From Datnioides undecimradiatus (taxonomy: Eukaryota > Chordata > Actinopteri > Lobotiformes > Datnioididae), in NCBI GenBank assembly GCA_008933995.1, contig WARS01000007.1, positions 7,250,923 through 7,314,922 on the forward strand: a DNA stretch of 64,000 nucleotides. The letters are read 5' to 3'. The translations under genes and the position numbers were made by a program. Each line of letters begins with the position of its first letter. Position 1 is the stretch's first letter. Under the pieces are notes generated by a model. That model worked only from the letters and a program-made list of their open reading frames with translations, did not search any database and was not told where the DNA came from. This document shows positions 25,440-35,170 of the stretch, in pieces.

Positions 25440-25745
25440 ACTGCAATTTTCTTTCGGAATGCGACTTTCCCTTTTCTCATTTCAGCGCAACAGTTCGTAT
25501 GGACTGTGGTGTTAGTGCATGAGTGGACAGAATGTGAATTTCCCATCCAGAGTTTGCCTCATCTGACGGCTGCCGGTGAACTGGAAACGGCAGCACGGCT
25601 ATTTCATATGCAATTCATCATCATGTCAAACGGAGTGCACTCGCCGTGTTCTTGTACGGAAATGTTTGCCATGTTGTCGGTATTCTGCGATAGTGTGTGC
25701 ACATGTCCGCGGTCCTCTTTGGCTTTGACAGTCTAATGAAAATAA
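25440..25745. promoter_or_regulatory. Candidate conserved non-coding element
   Basis: An evenly mixed, repeat-free block containing CTATTTCATATGCAATTCAT, TCATGTCAAACGGAG and GACAGTCTAATGAAAATAAA. CATATGCAAT resembles an E-box joined to an octamer-like site. A 107-codon frame at 25413-25736 is open but has no domain and no exon signals. Confidence 0.25.
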
Positions 25746-26339
25746 AACAGCGTTGTCAAACAAACATGCTGTGCCCCCTCAGAGGCCCCCAACCTGATGG
25801 TAAACCACCAGCAGAAAAGAAAAAGACGAAGAAGAAGAAACGTGTTATTATCTTTCTGTTGTAGCCATGCACTCGGCCACTGATGTTACTTTATAATTCC
25901 ACTCCAGCACAGCCATGGTGAATTTATTCCATTATGTTGCCATGAGCGTGCATGTCTCAGTTATGTTTGTGTGCAGATCTGTGTGCATGCGCATGCTTTT
26001 AAGGTCTGGGTTTATCAGCACTGCTGCCTGGATTTCTCTCAGACCAGAGATAAAGCTCGCGGGCCTCCAGGCTCAAAGCCTCCGTCTTACAACAGCACAC
26101 TAGCCGGTTGTCATTCAGACACGGCTGCTGGAGGGAAAGATGAGCCATGCAGGGGAAGATTAATGGCAAGAAACACAGCTAAGTGACAGGAAAATGTGCA
26201 TGTATGAGTGTTGGGTTCGCGCATTTACAAGTGTGAATCTGTATGTTTTTTGTTAGTGGGTTCGCTTGTGTATCCGTGTGTGCAATTCAGTGGTCACAAA
26301 TTATTATTTGAGCAAAAGCAACAGAGATTAGGGGAGAGA

Positions 26340-26500
26340 AAAAGGAGGGTTTTCAGGTATTTTTAGGGATTTGCACGCTGCGCTTTCGCCCAGGGATTCT
26401 CCCATTCTTCATTCACGGCCGCTCTCCAGGCCGATGAATGTCATTCTCTTCTTAAAGCCTGCTCCACACTCATATAATCAAGGGTAATTTCACCTTTCAA
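26340..26500. promoter_or_regulatory. Candidate conserved non-coding element
   Basis: Block containing GCTTTCGCCCAGGGATTCTC, TCACGGCCGCTCTCC and TCAAGGGTAATTTCACC. It is more CpG-bearing than its surroundings, free of repeats and not protein-like. This is inference only. Confidence 0.22.
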
Positions 26501-27189
26501 AAGTCCTTGTGCAGCTCCTAGTACTTCGACCACTGCTTTTTTTCATTTATTATTTTTAGCTAATGTCCTTATCGGGGCCATTAAAGTAACAACTTGAGTT
26601 AGAGTACAGAAATATCTACCGGAATTAAATAAGTTGAGTGGTGAGTTATTTAATAAATGTAAGAAAAAAAGAAAAATATACCACTTCACTGTTGTTTTGT
26701 TCGTCTGCTTCTTTTATTTTTTAACTGACTAATGATCATTTCAATCCCTGACAGTCTTCCTTACATAAAGAAGTGAACATACACCTGTATTTATGTTATT
26801 TCTTTCTTATTATCTCGTTATTAAACCATCTGCTACATACACAACAGAACAGTACACCCAGCCTGTATCTGTATCTAGTATGAATAATATAATGATTAAT
26901 ATTATACTCTAATAAGTATACCAATAAGCTAAGACATTTTCGAAATGGTATTTTTTTCTTGTTGTCATCTTTATCATATTATTGTTTGGCAAATAAAACA
27001 GCAATGGATTAAATAAGTATTAGGAGTAACCCAGCATAGGTTTCCTCAGGCCCAGTCTTACTGAAAATGTCTATCATCAGATGTCTGATCAGGCTTCTCA
27101 GGAGATAATGATGTGATGTAACATTGTGACTTACCTATACCTATTCACCTTGACCTGAGAAAGGCTCCCATATTTAAGTTACAACAGAG
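26501..27189. other. Gene-free stretch
   Basis: AT-rich DNA with short A- and T-runs and no recognisable feature. Confidence 0.55.
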
Positions 27190-27425
27190 CACAGGAGTAG
27201 TAATAGCTCAAAAAGGTACTTAAGTACATGTAAAGAAGTAAATGTAACTTGGTACTACTCACTTCTCTTTGTCTGTAATCAGTAAAGTTTATTAAATTAG
27301 AAAACATAGTACAAACCGACACTCTTACCACTGTTTGGCTTTTGGGTACAAGTAACTGCTACTTTATTCCTCATGCGCCTGCACCGCTGGAAACAGGGTT
27401 GATGAGAGTGCAGAGACTGAATGTG
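27190..27425 (+). repeat. Composite old fish repeat, family C
   Basis: The first part has the TACTTAAGTACATGTAAAG / AAGTAAATGTAACTTGG pattern of a fish repeat rich in AGTAC and AGTAA words. The end, 27386-27420, matches 53401-53435 in 29 of 35 positions (GCTGGAAACAGGGTTGATGA against GCTGGATACAAGGTTGATGA). Both copies are in plus orientation. Confidence 0.5.
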
Positions 27426-27577
27426 CTATAATACACCAGTCCAGTTTGGGCCCTTACATTCATGCATATGTGCATTCACAGCAGCCTTGCTTAAAGGCAG
27501 CTCAACTATTCTCTTTAGCGCTACCAAATTTGTAGTTAGTGATCTGTGCATTCATGTGTTGGTGTGCATGTTTGTGC

Positions 27578-27578
<1 letters not shown>

Positions 27579-27634
<56 letters not shown>
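27579..27634 (+). repeat. (TG)28 microsatellite
   Basis: Twenty-eight uninterrupted TG units, the longest dinucleotide array in the window. It is likely polymorphic and can form Z-DNA. It makes an artefactual Cys/Val frame at 27421-27690. Confidence 0.97.
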
Positions 27635-27635
<1 letters not shown>

Positions 27636-28040
27636 CATCACATTAGCGACCAGATCCTCAGCTCTTGCTGGTAGGAATCTGCTGCCCTAGGGTCAGGTTA
27701 TAATAAGGTGACACCCGCTTTCTTTCTGCCTCTTCCTCTTCCCCTCCAGTTATTCCTCCTGATGTCAACCAGCGTTTCCCCTCACTGCCACTATTCCTCC
27801 GAGTTGCCTCAAGAACCGGGGGTGGGGTGCGGTGGGGGGCACCGAGCATCCACAGGAATGTCAACGATGGACCCATGTGTCGCCTTCAGCTCCAGAGGCG
27901 CTCCGATGAAGAAGAGGAGAGTGCAGGAGAGTGCTCTCTAATGACAATGTGGCTCACATTCGGCCGCAGCACAAAGACGACGGCCGCTCCTCCATTTGTC
28001 GCTGGGAGATATACAGAGTGCAGTTTCTTATTTAAATAAC

Positions 28041-30931
28041 TCCCCGTGCTTTTAAACTTTAAAGATACGCGCAGAAAGCCAGATGTTTGCCACAGGCTTT
28101 TCCTCTAACCTGAAAATCTCTGAATACTGCATGTGAAATAGCTCACCGTGATTTCATACTTTATTTTCTTATTTAAAGATTACCTTAAGGCGGTGAAACA
28201 AAAGATAGTGACATGCGAGGGAACACAAAATGCAAATCACTGATTTTTTTCTTTTCATGGTCCTTTTGTAAAACAGTTCTTCCACTCTTGAGAATTTTTC
28301 TTTTATCTTTTGCTTACATGGTGCTTTAATTACTACTATTAACTGCTCTACCGTAAAAGGAAGGGAATTGATGGGGGGTTGCAGTGTGCAGCAGCAGTGG
28401 ACAAATTGATCTCTGAACGGAAAAACATCCGAATACATTTACTAGGACACAGACGGAGGCACAGAGGAAACAAGCACCTGTGTCAGGAAAACGATGGCTG
28501 ATCAAAGGCCATGAGGAGAGGCAGAAATTGGCTCCATACAGTGACAATTCTTTGCCACACCTGGTCCCACTTTTCACGCCCAAAACTAAAAAAGGAAACT
28601 GTTACATGATGAACACTCAGCATGCAGACCGTGCAGCGACAAAGAGGGTTCTGGTCACCTGCTGTGGGGAGCAGATCCTGGGTCACATTCAGCATGTTTT
28701 CCAAATAGTCCTTTACATTAACCTCTTTACATTAGAGGTTCGGAGGTCACAGCACTGAATGTATTATTTTTATCATTGTCTTGTATGCCCAAAATTAACC
28801 ATATAATAAGCAAAGAAACACTGCTAATCGGAAACACAAATATTTGAGGTGCTAAAATTGATCTCAGATCAGCTCATAGTATCAATTTTTTTTAAACCAC
28901 AGCAAAATATGGGCAAGAAAGGTTAAAAAAAAATCCTTATAGTAATGGCCAAAATTTGCACAAATTGAACCTTTTTATGGTTTGTCTTCTATCCCACAAT
29001 GCTTGTAGAGGACCTGTTGCCACTCTGCACTGCAGCACATCCCACAGTTCAGTGTGTTACATGATGAAAGTCATATACAAAAATCGTTTTGGACTTTTTT
29101 CTGTTGCATATATGTACATTAGTCAGTTCACCACTGGTGACATGATGAGTGTAATTTGCTAAATGGGAACATCAATGTGCAGGGCAACTGTAAACATGCA
29201 AAGGTTGTCAGCACTGTCAAGACTCAAATCACAGAGCTGCACCACAGTGTTCTTTCCATGGATGTTAACTCGATTAGGTTTTTGTCATACACTCACTCAT
29301 TCCACCTCTCTCTCTCGTTCTCTCATGAAGCAGCGCAAGTTTTGGAGGGGTTATCTCAGTCCAACAGATGACTTTCATTAGCAACCCAAACCTCTGCCAA
29401 AATTCCCACACGCTATGATCATCACCAGATTTTCAAACAAACACAGATTTCTGTCCCTGTCAGATCCCACATGTCAGTGCCATCATGGAAGGGAACGAGC
29501 ACATGGACACAGGGAAATAACCTCCAAATAACTAATAATTAAATATCCATCAATACCATGCGTTAATAAATACTGCAAAATCACAGATGATCCAGTCCTC
29601 ACTAAACCTGATGGATTCCCCTCTGGACCAGAGAGTGGAAAGAAACAGATAATAGATTTGATTTTTTTTTTTTTTTTTTGCTCAGCTCTCTACTTGTCCT
29701 GTGTTGTCTATTTTAGATTTAAACGTCTCATAGGCCAGGAAGGCTTAGCTATGTAAAGAGAGGACATGCTGTGGCTTGACGCACAAGTAACCAGACTAAG
29801 CTGCAGCAGGTCCTGTCTCCCTCTTTTCTACAGGTGTGGACACGTGCCAGCAAGCGAACACTGAATGGTCAAATGAACCCTTGCTTGATAAATAATTGGC
29901 TCATCATGTTAAACAGCTAACTTGACTGTGTGTCTCAACATTTAACAGTTTAACTTTGTTTTGATTATGTCTGTTCAGGACAGTGTAACTTGTCATCTGG
30001 TGATTTTGTCTTTGTTAATTAAGTAACCATATTGTATTCTGAGTGGGAAGTTAAATACTGTACCTTATATTTGGTTCATGTAGGGCTAACATAACAGGGT
30101 AGCATCATCTGCTGTTAAATGAATGTCAACAAGGTATTAGTTTGACTTCACACCTAACACATGATAAAAAAAAGGATTTTTACAAACAACATTATATTAC
30201 TATATATATTACTTATATTAATATTATATTACTCTGTAAAAAGAAACTCTGGCTAAAAAAAAAGTGTTGTATCTCACATGGGATCTCACATGGAGACCTG
30301 ACTCTGACCTGACCTGATTATTCTGGGTTGAGATGATTGTCCATTTGAAAATCCCCATTATCAATAAGTCTGAACAAGGCACGAGGAATGACATTTGTAA
30401 TTTCAATTGACCTAAATCTTTTATAAGTCACATGACAGTGCACTGCTGTGGCCCATCGTTTCTCACCTCCTGGTGCTCCTCAGGGGTCCACTGAACTCTT
30501 TAAAGGAGAAACTAAAGCACAGAGCTCACCTCAGCTACAGTCTGTCTCCCTCTGAAGAGAAATACAGCAGTAAGAAAATCAATTTCCCATTGACCAAAAA
30601 TCAGGATACAAGCCTGGCCAAGTGCTAAGTGGCACACACAGCTTCATTCGCCACACTGTACAAATAATATAAAAGTGAAAACTAGTATCTGAGCTAAAAT
30701 AAGGTCAAGAGACAGGGGGGTCATAACACATTTTCTATTGTGAAAACTTCTTTGGCTGTTGGTCCACATTTGCATACTTGCAAAGTTAATTGCTGCCTTG
30801 AAGCATCTTGGCTGTGAATCAATTCAGTAAGTGTCTGTCGTTACAGTACCGTGAGTGCAATCATGTTTAGCATGGGTGGACCCAAAAAGGAAATAGAGCT
30901 TTAATCCTGACATTGTTGTGTTATGCTATGA
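28041..30931. other. Gene-free stretch, 2.9 kb
   Basis: Holds an 18-T run at 29662-29679. Frames are short and not protein-like. No known repeat was recognised. Confidence 0.5.
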
Positions 30932-31345
30932 TCTAGGAGTGTAACGACTCAGTGATTTGAATCAATGCGCCAGGCTTAGCGTCTGAGATAAAGCCATATT
31001 GATTCAAACCGTTTGAATGAGGCCAAAGCTGCGAAGGATCGCAGGTGAAGTATTGATGCACGTTTCTCTGAATAAGACACGCTTTATTCCAGCAGTGAAT
31101 AAGATTGTTTACCATTTGTATATTTCTCACTCTGATAACAGTCAGGTCTGTAGGTCAAATGTTTGTTCATCACTTCATTTGGTTTTGTCAGGAAAATCAA
31201 CTGAAGGAGGAAGAGCACATAAATGTACTAAACAGCCAAATGCAACAAGTGTGTTGAATGAGTCTGGTTTTCCTTGACACAGATGTGGATTCACTGGTAC
31301 TGAATCATTGGTTACGCATCTTAAGTGCATCGAACTGTTGACTCC
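30932..31345. mobile_element. Possible MITE with GGAGTGTAACGA-type end
   Basis: The left part, TAGGAGTGTAACGACTCAGT then GATTTGAATCAATGCG, resembles the end of fish MITEs that begin GGGGTGTAACGATTC. The far end on the other strand reads GGAGTCAACAGTTCGATGCA, partly matching. The inverted repeats are poor, so this is tentative. Confidence 0.28.
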
Positions 31346-32416
31346 ATGTTGAGATGCCTCTCAAATCAGTGCCATTAGTGGGGAGATGCACCAACCAGCA
31401 GTGTTTTTTAATTTCCTCAGGCCCATAGTAAACATCCACCTGTACATCAGAACCTTGATCTTACCTCCTACTCCACCATCACTTCACAGATGTGTATTAC
31501 TCTGTCTTCAGAAACAGCTAAAGTGTAGATGGTGAATAGTATCAGGTGTGGCATGTTGACCTTTCCAAGCTACAGGGGGAACATTACTCAGGTATAGATC
31601 ATGAAATGGACATAGAACATAAAAGAACAAAAAGGTACAGAATACAGGATGGAGAGCAACGTGAATGAAGCAAGGTCATTCTAAGCACCACTGTGAACTA
31701 AAGATCACTGCTAATTATTCATGCTAACAATATTGGACCTTACCTCTGGGTTGAGCATGTGCTCAAACCCTCTATCTTTAGAGAAAATTAAATTAGCAGA
31801 ATTCAAGTGGAGGCTGTTTGTTGTGAAGGCAGAGAGTTGAGTTCTCTGGATTACAGACAGGGGTGCATGTGGAAGGTTTTTATTTTCATTTTGAGCCAGA
31901 ATTGCTTTCAGCTGACTTTGGTCACATTAGGGCTTTAATTGCCCTCTCAGCAACCTTTTTCCACCACCCTGTGTAGTTTCACTCAGCGGTGAAAAAAAAC
32001 ATCATCTGAAAGGCTTCGGTCTTGCTTCAAATCTTGCTGTCAACATGAACCAAGGCCCAAACCTCCAAAAAGCCTGAAGCACCAGTCGATTTAATGTGAA
32101 GTACACAACATTGGTGTGATCAAGTAAATGGTCACATAGTAAAATAGGCTGTCTTATACTTTAAAGTTCAACTTTTCATTTGCCTGTAAGTCACAAAGTC
32201 TCAAACATTCTGGGTAACAGCGACTTCAATATTCCAACGAGTGGAAGTTTAATTGAGAAATGTCTCCACAGGAACCTTTATTTACAGTAGTCTAACAGCA
32301 CAAAACATATAAAATGGTAATAATCAGTGACTAAAAACTGTATTTCTATTTAAAATGAGTCATGTGACTTGTAATGATGGAGTTATTCTGTGGAAATCAA
32401 CATTGTACTAAACCTA
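31346..32416. other. Gene-free stretch downstream of the LTR-element frame
   Basis: If the LTR element at 32417-34341 were complete, its pol genes and second LTR would lie here on the minus strand. I find no protease, reverse transcriptase or integrase motif, no polypurine tract followed by TGTCATGG, and no copy of the LTR. Confidence 0.5.
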
Positions 32417-33814
32417 TCAAGAGAATAAATAAAAAAAGCTTGGGTTACTTGGAGCACTAGAGGCACTTGGGTTACTTGGAGCACTTGGAGCACTAGAGAC
32501 ACTAGGGATACATGGAGCACTTGGAGCACTAGAGACACTAGGGATACATGGAGCACTTGGAGCACTTGGAACACTAGGGACACTGGATTCACTGGCAACT
32601 TGAGTTGGACGGGCTGCCGTCCCCGACTGGGCACGTGGAGCAGGCATTGAATGTACTGTCAACAGGAGACGAGGTGCTGGAGTCGGCCGGGACGCCGACT
32701 GGAGACGAGGTGCTGGAGTCGGCCGGGACGCCGACTGGAGACGAGGAGCAGGTGCCTGAACAGGAGTGGTGTCCAGTGGGGAGGTGTGCAGCTGAGGCGC
32801 TGGCTTGCAGGGCTGCTGAGGCGCTGGCTTGCAGGGCTGCTGAGGCGCTGGAGGGCCGGGGAGCCAGCAGTAGCGGCTAGCAGGCCAGAAACTGTGAGGC
32901 AGGTTGCTAGCAGGACCAATACTGGCTGGCCAGTCACTGGGAGAAGAGCTGCTAGCAGGGCCAATGCTAGCAGGCCGGACACTGGGAGGGGAGCTGCTAG
33001 CAACGTTGATGCTAGTTGACCTGACATTGGGTTGAAGGCTGCTAGCAGAGCCAATGCTAGCAGGCCCGACACTGAGAGAGCTGCTAGCAACATTGATGCT
33101 AGCAGGCCTGACACTGGGAGAAGAGCTGCTAGCAACGTTGATGCTAGCTAACCTGACACTGGCTTGAAGGCTGCTAGCAGGGCCAATGCTAGCAGGCCGG
33201 ACACTGGGAGGAGAACCGCTAGCAGCGTTGATGCTAGCTGACCTGACACTGGGTTTAAAGCTGCTAGCAGGGCCAATGCTAGCAGGCCGGACACTGGGAG
33301 AGCTGCTAGCAACATTGATGCTAGCTGACCTGACACTGGCTTGAAGGCTGCTAGCAGGGCCAATGCTAGCAGGCTGGACACTGGGAGGAGAGCTGCTAGC
33401 TACACTGATGCTAGCTGACCAGACACTTGGTTGAAGGCTGCTAGCAGGGCCAATGCTAGCAGGCTGGACACTGGGAGAGCTGCTAGCAGCATTGATGCTA
33501 GCAGGCCAGACACTGGGAGAAGAGCTGCTGACAAAACTGGGGCTAGGTGGAGAAGCAGGCTGATGACTGGTGAGCGTGAGCATGATGGAGCCCGAGCTGG
33601 CTGACCGACTGTCAGTGAGGCTAACGAACTCCTTCAGCCAGTAATGTAGGGAATCTACACACTGCGGTTTAGCAGCCGCCTTTTTCTTTGCCAGCCGAAG
33701 AGCAATCTCCTTGACTTCGACCTGGGGGGTCTTCAGCCAATATTTGTGCAGCTCATCCAGATCATGACACAATTCACCGCAGTCTGCATCCCCAAGCTTG
33801 CCCGCTGGGTCCAT
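32417..33814 (-). CDS. Gag-position ORF of an LTR retrotransposon, repeat-expanded
   Basis: An open frame of about 465 codons lies directly inside the LTR. The start chosen is ATG at 33814 (MDPAG, with A at -3). An ATG at 33829 adds five codons but overlaps the primer-binding region. MDPA is, from memory, a usual start of gag in fish Ty3/gypsy elements. Residues 1 to about 85 are non-repetitive, with a basic run (LAKKKAAAK) and two WLK motifs. From about 95 to 310 come 14-15-residue units of the form ASIGPASS and ASINVASS. Then follow 8-residue (PAPQQPCK), 12-residue (RLQSASRPTPAP) and 3-residue (PSA/PSV) units rich in Pro, Ser and Ala. No capsid fold, CCHC knuckle, protease or pol motif was found. 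It may be a decayed gag, or the novel ORF of a non-autonomous element. Long frames on the opposite strand are shadows of the repeats. Confidence 0.5.
   Translation of the reverse strand: MDPAGKLGDADCGELCHDLDELHKYWLKTPQVEVKEIALRLAKKKAAAKPQCVDSLHYWLKEFVSLTDSRSASSGSIMLTLTSHQPASPPSPSFVSSSSPSVWPASINAASSSPSVQPASIGPASSLQPSVWSASISVASSSPPSVQPASIGPASSLQASVRSASINVASSSPSVRPASIGPASSFKPSVRSASINAASGSPPSVRPASIGPASSLQASVRLASINVASSSSPSVRPASINVASSSLSVGPASIGSASSLQPNVRSTSINVASSSPPSVRPASIGPASSSSPSDWPASIGPASNLPHSFWPASRYCWLPGPPAPQQPCKPAPQQPCKPAPQLHTSPLDTTPVQAPAPRLQSASRPTPAPRLQSASRPTPAPRLLLTVHSMPAPRAQSGTAARPTQVASESSVPSVPSAPSAPCIPSVSSAPSAPCIPSVSSAPSAPSNPSASSAPSNPSFFYLFS
32440..32590 (-). repeat. Minisatellite, 36-bp period built of 9-bp units
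   Basis: Plus-strand GGAGCACTTGGAGCACTA starts at 32478, 32514 and 32550, an exact 36-bp spacing. Each unit is four degenerate 9-mers (GGAGCACTT, GGAGCACTA, GAGACACTA, GGGATACAT). All periods are multiples of three, so the frame stays open. Confidence 0.85.
32665..32752 (-). repeat. 36-bp tandem repeat in the ORF
   Basis: GGAGACGAGGTGCTGGAGTC on the plus strand starts at 32665 and 32701, and its first ten bases again at 32737: a period of 36 bp, or 12 codons. The units are nearly identical, so recently expanded. It is GC-rich (GGCCGGGACGCCG) compared with the window. Confidence 0.88.
32791..32862 (-). repeat. 24-bp tandem repeat in the ORF
   Basis: GCTGAGGCGCTGG starts at 32791, 32815 and 32839, an exact 24-bp period that encodes an eight-residue PAPQQPCK unit on the minus strand. 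Confidence 0.88.
32870..33530 (-). repeat. 87-90-bp higher-order repeat made of about 45-bp halves
   Basis: GCTGCTAGCAGGGCCAATGC or close variants start at 32948, 33038, 33170, 33260, 33347 and 33437. The spacings are 90, 132, 90, 87 and 90, all multiples of three. Each unit has two related halves (CCAATGCTAGCAGGC and GTTGATGCTAGCTGACC). The palindrome GCTAGC occurs about 27 times. The 132-bp step equals one unit plus an extra half-unit. Confidence 0.9.
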
Positions 33815-33819
33815 TTTTG

Positions 33820-33830
33820 GTCGTTGCATT
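33820..33830 (-). promoter_or_regulatory. Predicted self-priming primer-binding site
   Basis: The 11 nt that start one base inside the LTR read AATGCAACGAC in element sense. This is the exact reverse complement of GTCGTTGCATT at 34169-34159, about 31 nt after the start of the TATA box, where the RNA should begin. In the Tf1/sushi lineage the first 11 nt of the RNA fold back on such a site and prime reverse transcription without a tRNA. No tRNA-type TGG start follows the LTR. Confidence 0.7.
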
Positions 33831-33908
33831 CTGTCAGGACTGGGCTATGGAGTGAGAGCAGGACCCAGATGCAGGCAGGGACAGGGATGCAAAAGATCTT
33901 TCAAATGG

Positions 33909-33914
33909 TTTATT
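33909..33914 (-). terminator. LTR polyadenylation signal
   Basis: AATAAA in element sense, 77 nt before the end of the LTR, placing the R/U5 border near 33890. Confidence 0.6.
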
Positions 33915-34192
33915 TAAAGGGGCTTAGGCTTACGGAAGGTCAAGGCAGGCAGGGTCAAAAACCAGGAAGTCAGTCCAAACAAAGCGTGGAAGTATAAATC
34001 CAAAAACCAAAAATGCAAAACTACAAATCCAAACTCTAAATGATCTCAAGGAAAAAAATTCATGAACACATGGAAACAAGGCAAGGACATGGATACAGAC
34101 ATGGCAGGAACATGGACTCTAAACTAGCAAACAGCAAGAACATGGACTAGAAATTAGCAATGCAACGACAGGGAACAAAGACAATGGCAAAA

Positions 34193-34200
34193 CTTAAATA
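34193..34200 (-). promoter_or_regulatory. LTR TATA box
   Basis: TATTTAAG in element sense, preceded by a CCCTGCC block as in related fish LTRs, and 31 nt before the predicted first base of the RNA. Confidence 0.65.
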
Positions 34201-34929
34201 GGCAGGGGAGGGCAGCAAAATGAGACACAGGTGAAATCAATGGGCTAATCAAAGGTAAGGAAACAAGTAGACGACAAACACCAGGGAAAAAACTCTTCAA
34301 AATAAAACAGGAAACAACAAACTCAACTCAAAACCATGACAAAAAGAAGGTTTGTTTGTATTAAGAGCAAACAACTTGGGAGCAGATCAGAAAACGTATT
34401 TAAGTATAATGATACACTTAAAGTAGTAAATATGGAAAAGGGTTCTTTACATCTGTATAAGCAAAATAAAGGTCTGTTTCTCAAGGCAGTTGAGGTTACT
34501 ATTTGATATTTTACAGTACACTTTATAAGATAGTGACTGCAATGATACACATTTTTAACTTGGAGACTAAAACATGAAGCATATTCATGGTTTTGTCACT
34601 GTTCATCTCTTGAAAATGATCAAAACCTTCTTTTTCCATCTGCAAATCCATGAATCCATCTATCTATCTGTAATGAGGCTCTGTGCGACAATGAATCAAA
34701 ATAAAATGAGCAGGCGCAACCTTTTACTCATAATTAATTTTCCTGTCTGTGAGGCTTGAAGAAAGAAAAAATAGAGGGAGAGGAATAGCAAATTAATATC
34801 CCCAAGAACCAGCACAGGATTACAATTTCCTTTTCCAAACAGCCTCTCCAAATCCAACAAGCACCACACCCCACAAAGAACCCTCTTGAAACCTTGTTTT
34901 CTTGTGCATTGTGGAGCCTGCTGGGGACA

Positions 34930-35170
34930 GACTTGCTCCTGGATTACCTGACAGATAATGAGCCATACACGGCCATAATTAGATTGGCATTTCATGCTAA
35001 TAGCCCAGACCTCTGTAACTGCTTGTTGTAGTGAATTAGAACATTCAGGGCGAGAACATTTATGATCGTGCTTTCGGCCTACATATGGCGTTATATTTAT
35101 CTGCCCTGAGCAGATTATGTTCTGATGTCTTTTTAATGTGTCGTTGACGGCATTTATCACTCATCGTTCG
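34930..35170. promoter_or_regulatory. Strong candidate conserved non-coding element
   Basis: About 240 bp with CGGCCATAATTAGATTGGCA, TTTCATGCTAATAGCCC, TTTATGATCGTGC, ATATGGCGTTATATTTATC and GTGTCGTTGACGGC. The block is repeat-free, has more CpG than its flanks and carries many homeodomain-like ATTA/TAAT cores. A 154-codon minus-strand frame (34696-35160) crosses it but is Cys/Leu-rich with no domain. Of all blocks in the window this one looks most like a developmental enhancer, but only by texture. Confidence 0.4.

Larger units (their letters stand above)
33832..34341 (-). mobile_element. 5' LTR of a Ty3/gypsy element (Tf1/sushi-like), 510 bp
   Basis: In element sense it starts TGTCATGG and ends CCTGACA, so it has TG...CA ends with a five-base inverted terminal repeat TGTCA/TGACA. 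It contains TATTTAAG at 34200-34193 and AATAAA at 33914-33909. From these U3 is about 170 bp, R about 280 bp and U5 about 60 bp. The CACCTGTGTCTCA stretch followed by CCCTGCCTATTTAAG is familiar from LTRs of fish gypsy elements. It reads into the ORF at 32417-33814. Only this LTR is present, so a target duplication cannot be checked. Confidence 0.78.

Noticed and set aside
32605-33381. Open frames of 91-158 codons on both strands in other frames of the LTR element
   Set aside because: They are shadows created because every tandem repeat length is a multiple of three.
34696-35160. 154-codon minus-strand open frame
   Set aside because: Cys- and Leu-rich, no domain, no exon signals; crosses a likely non-coding regulatory block and the T/A-rich DNA beside it.
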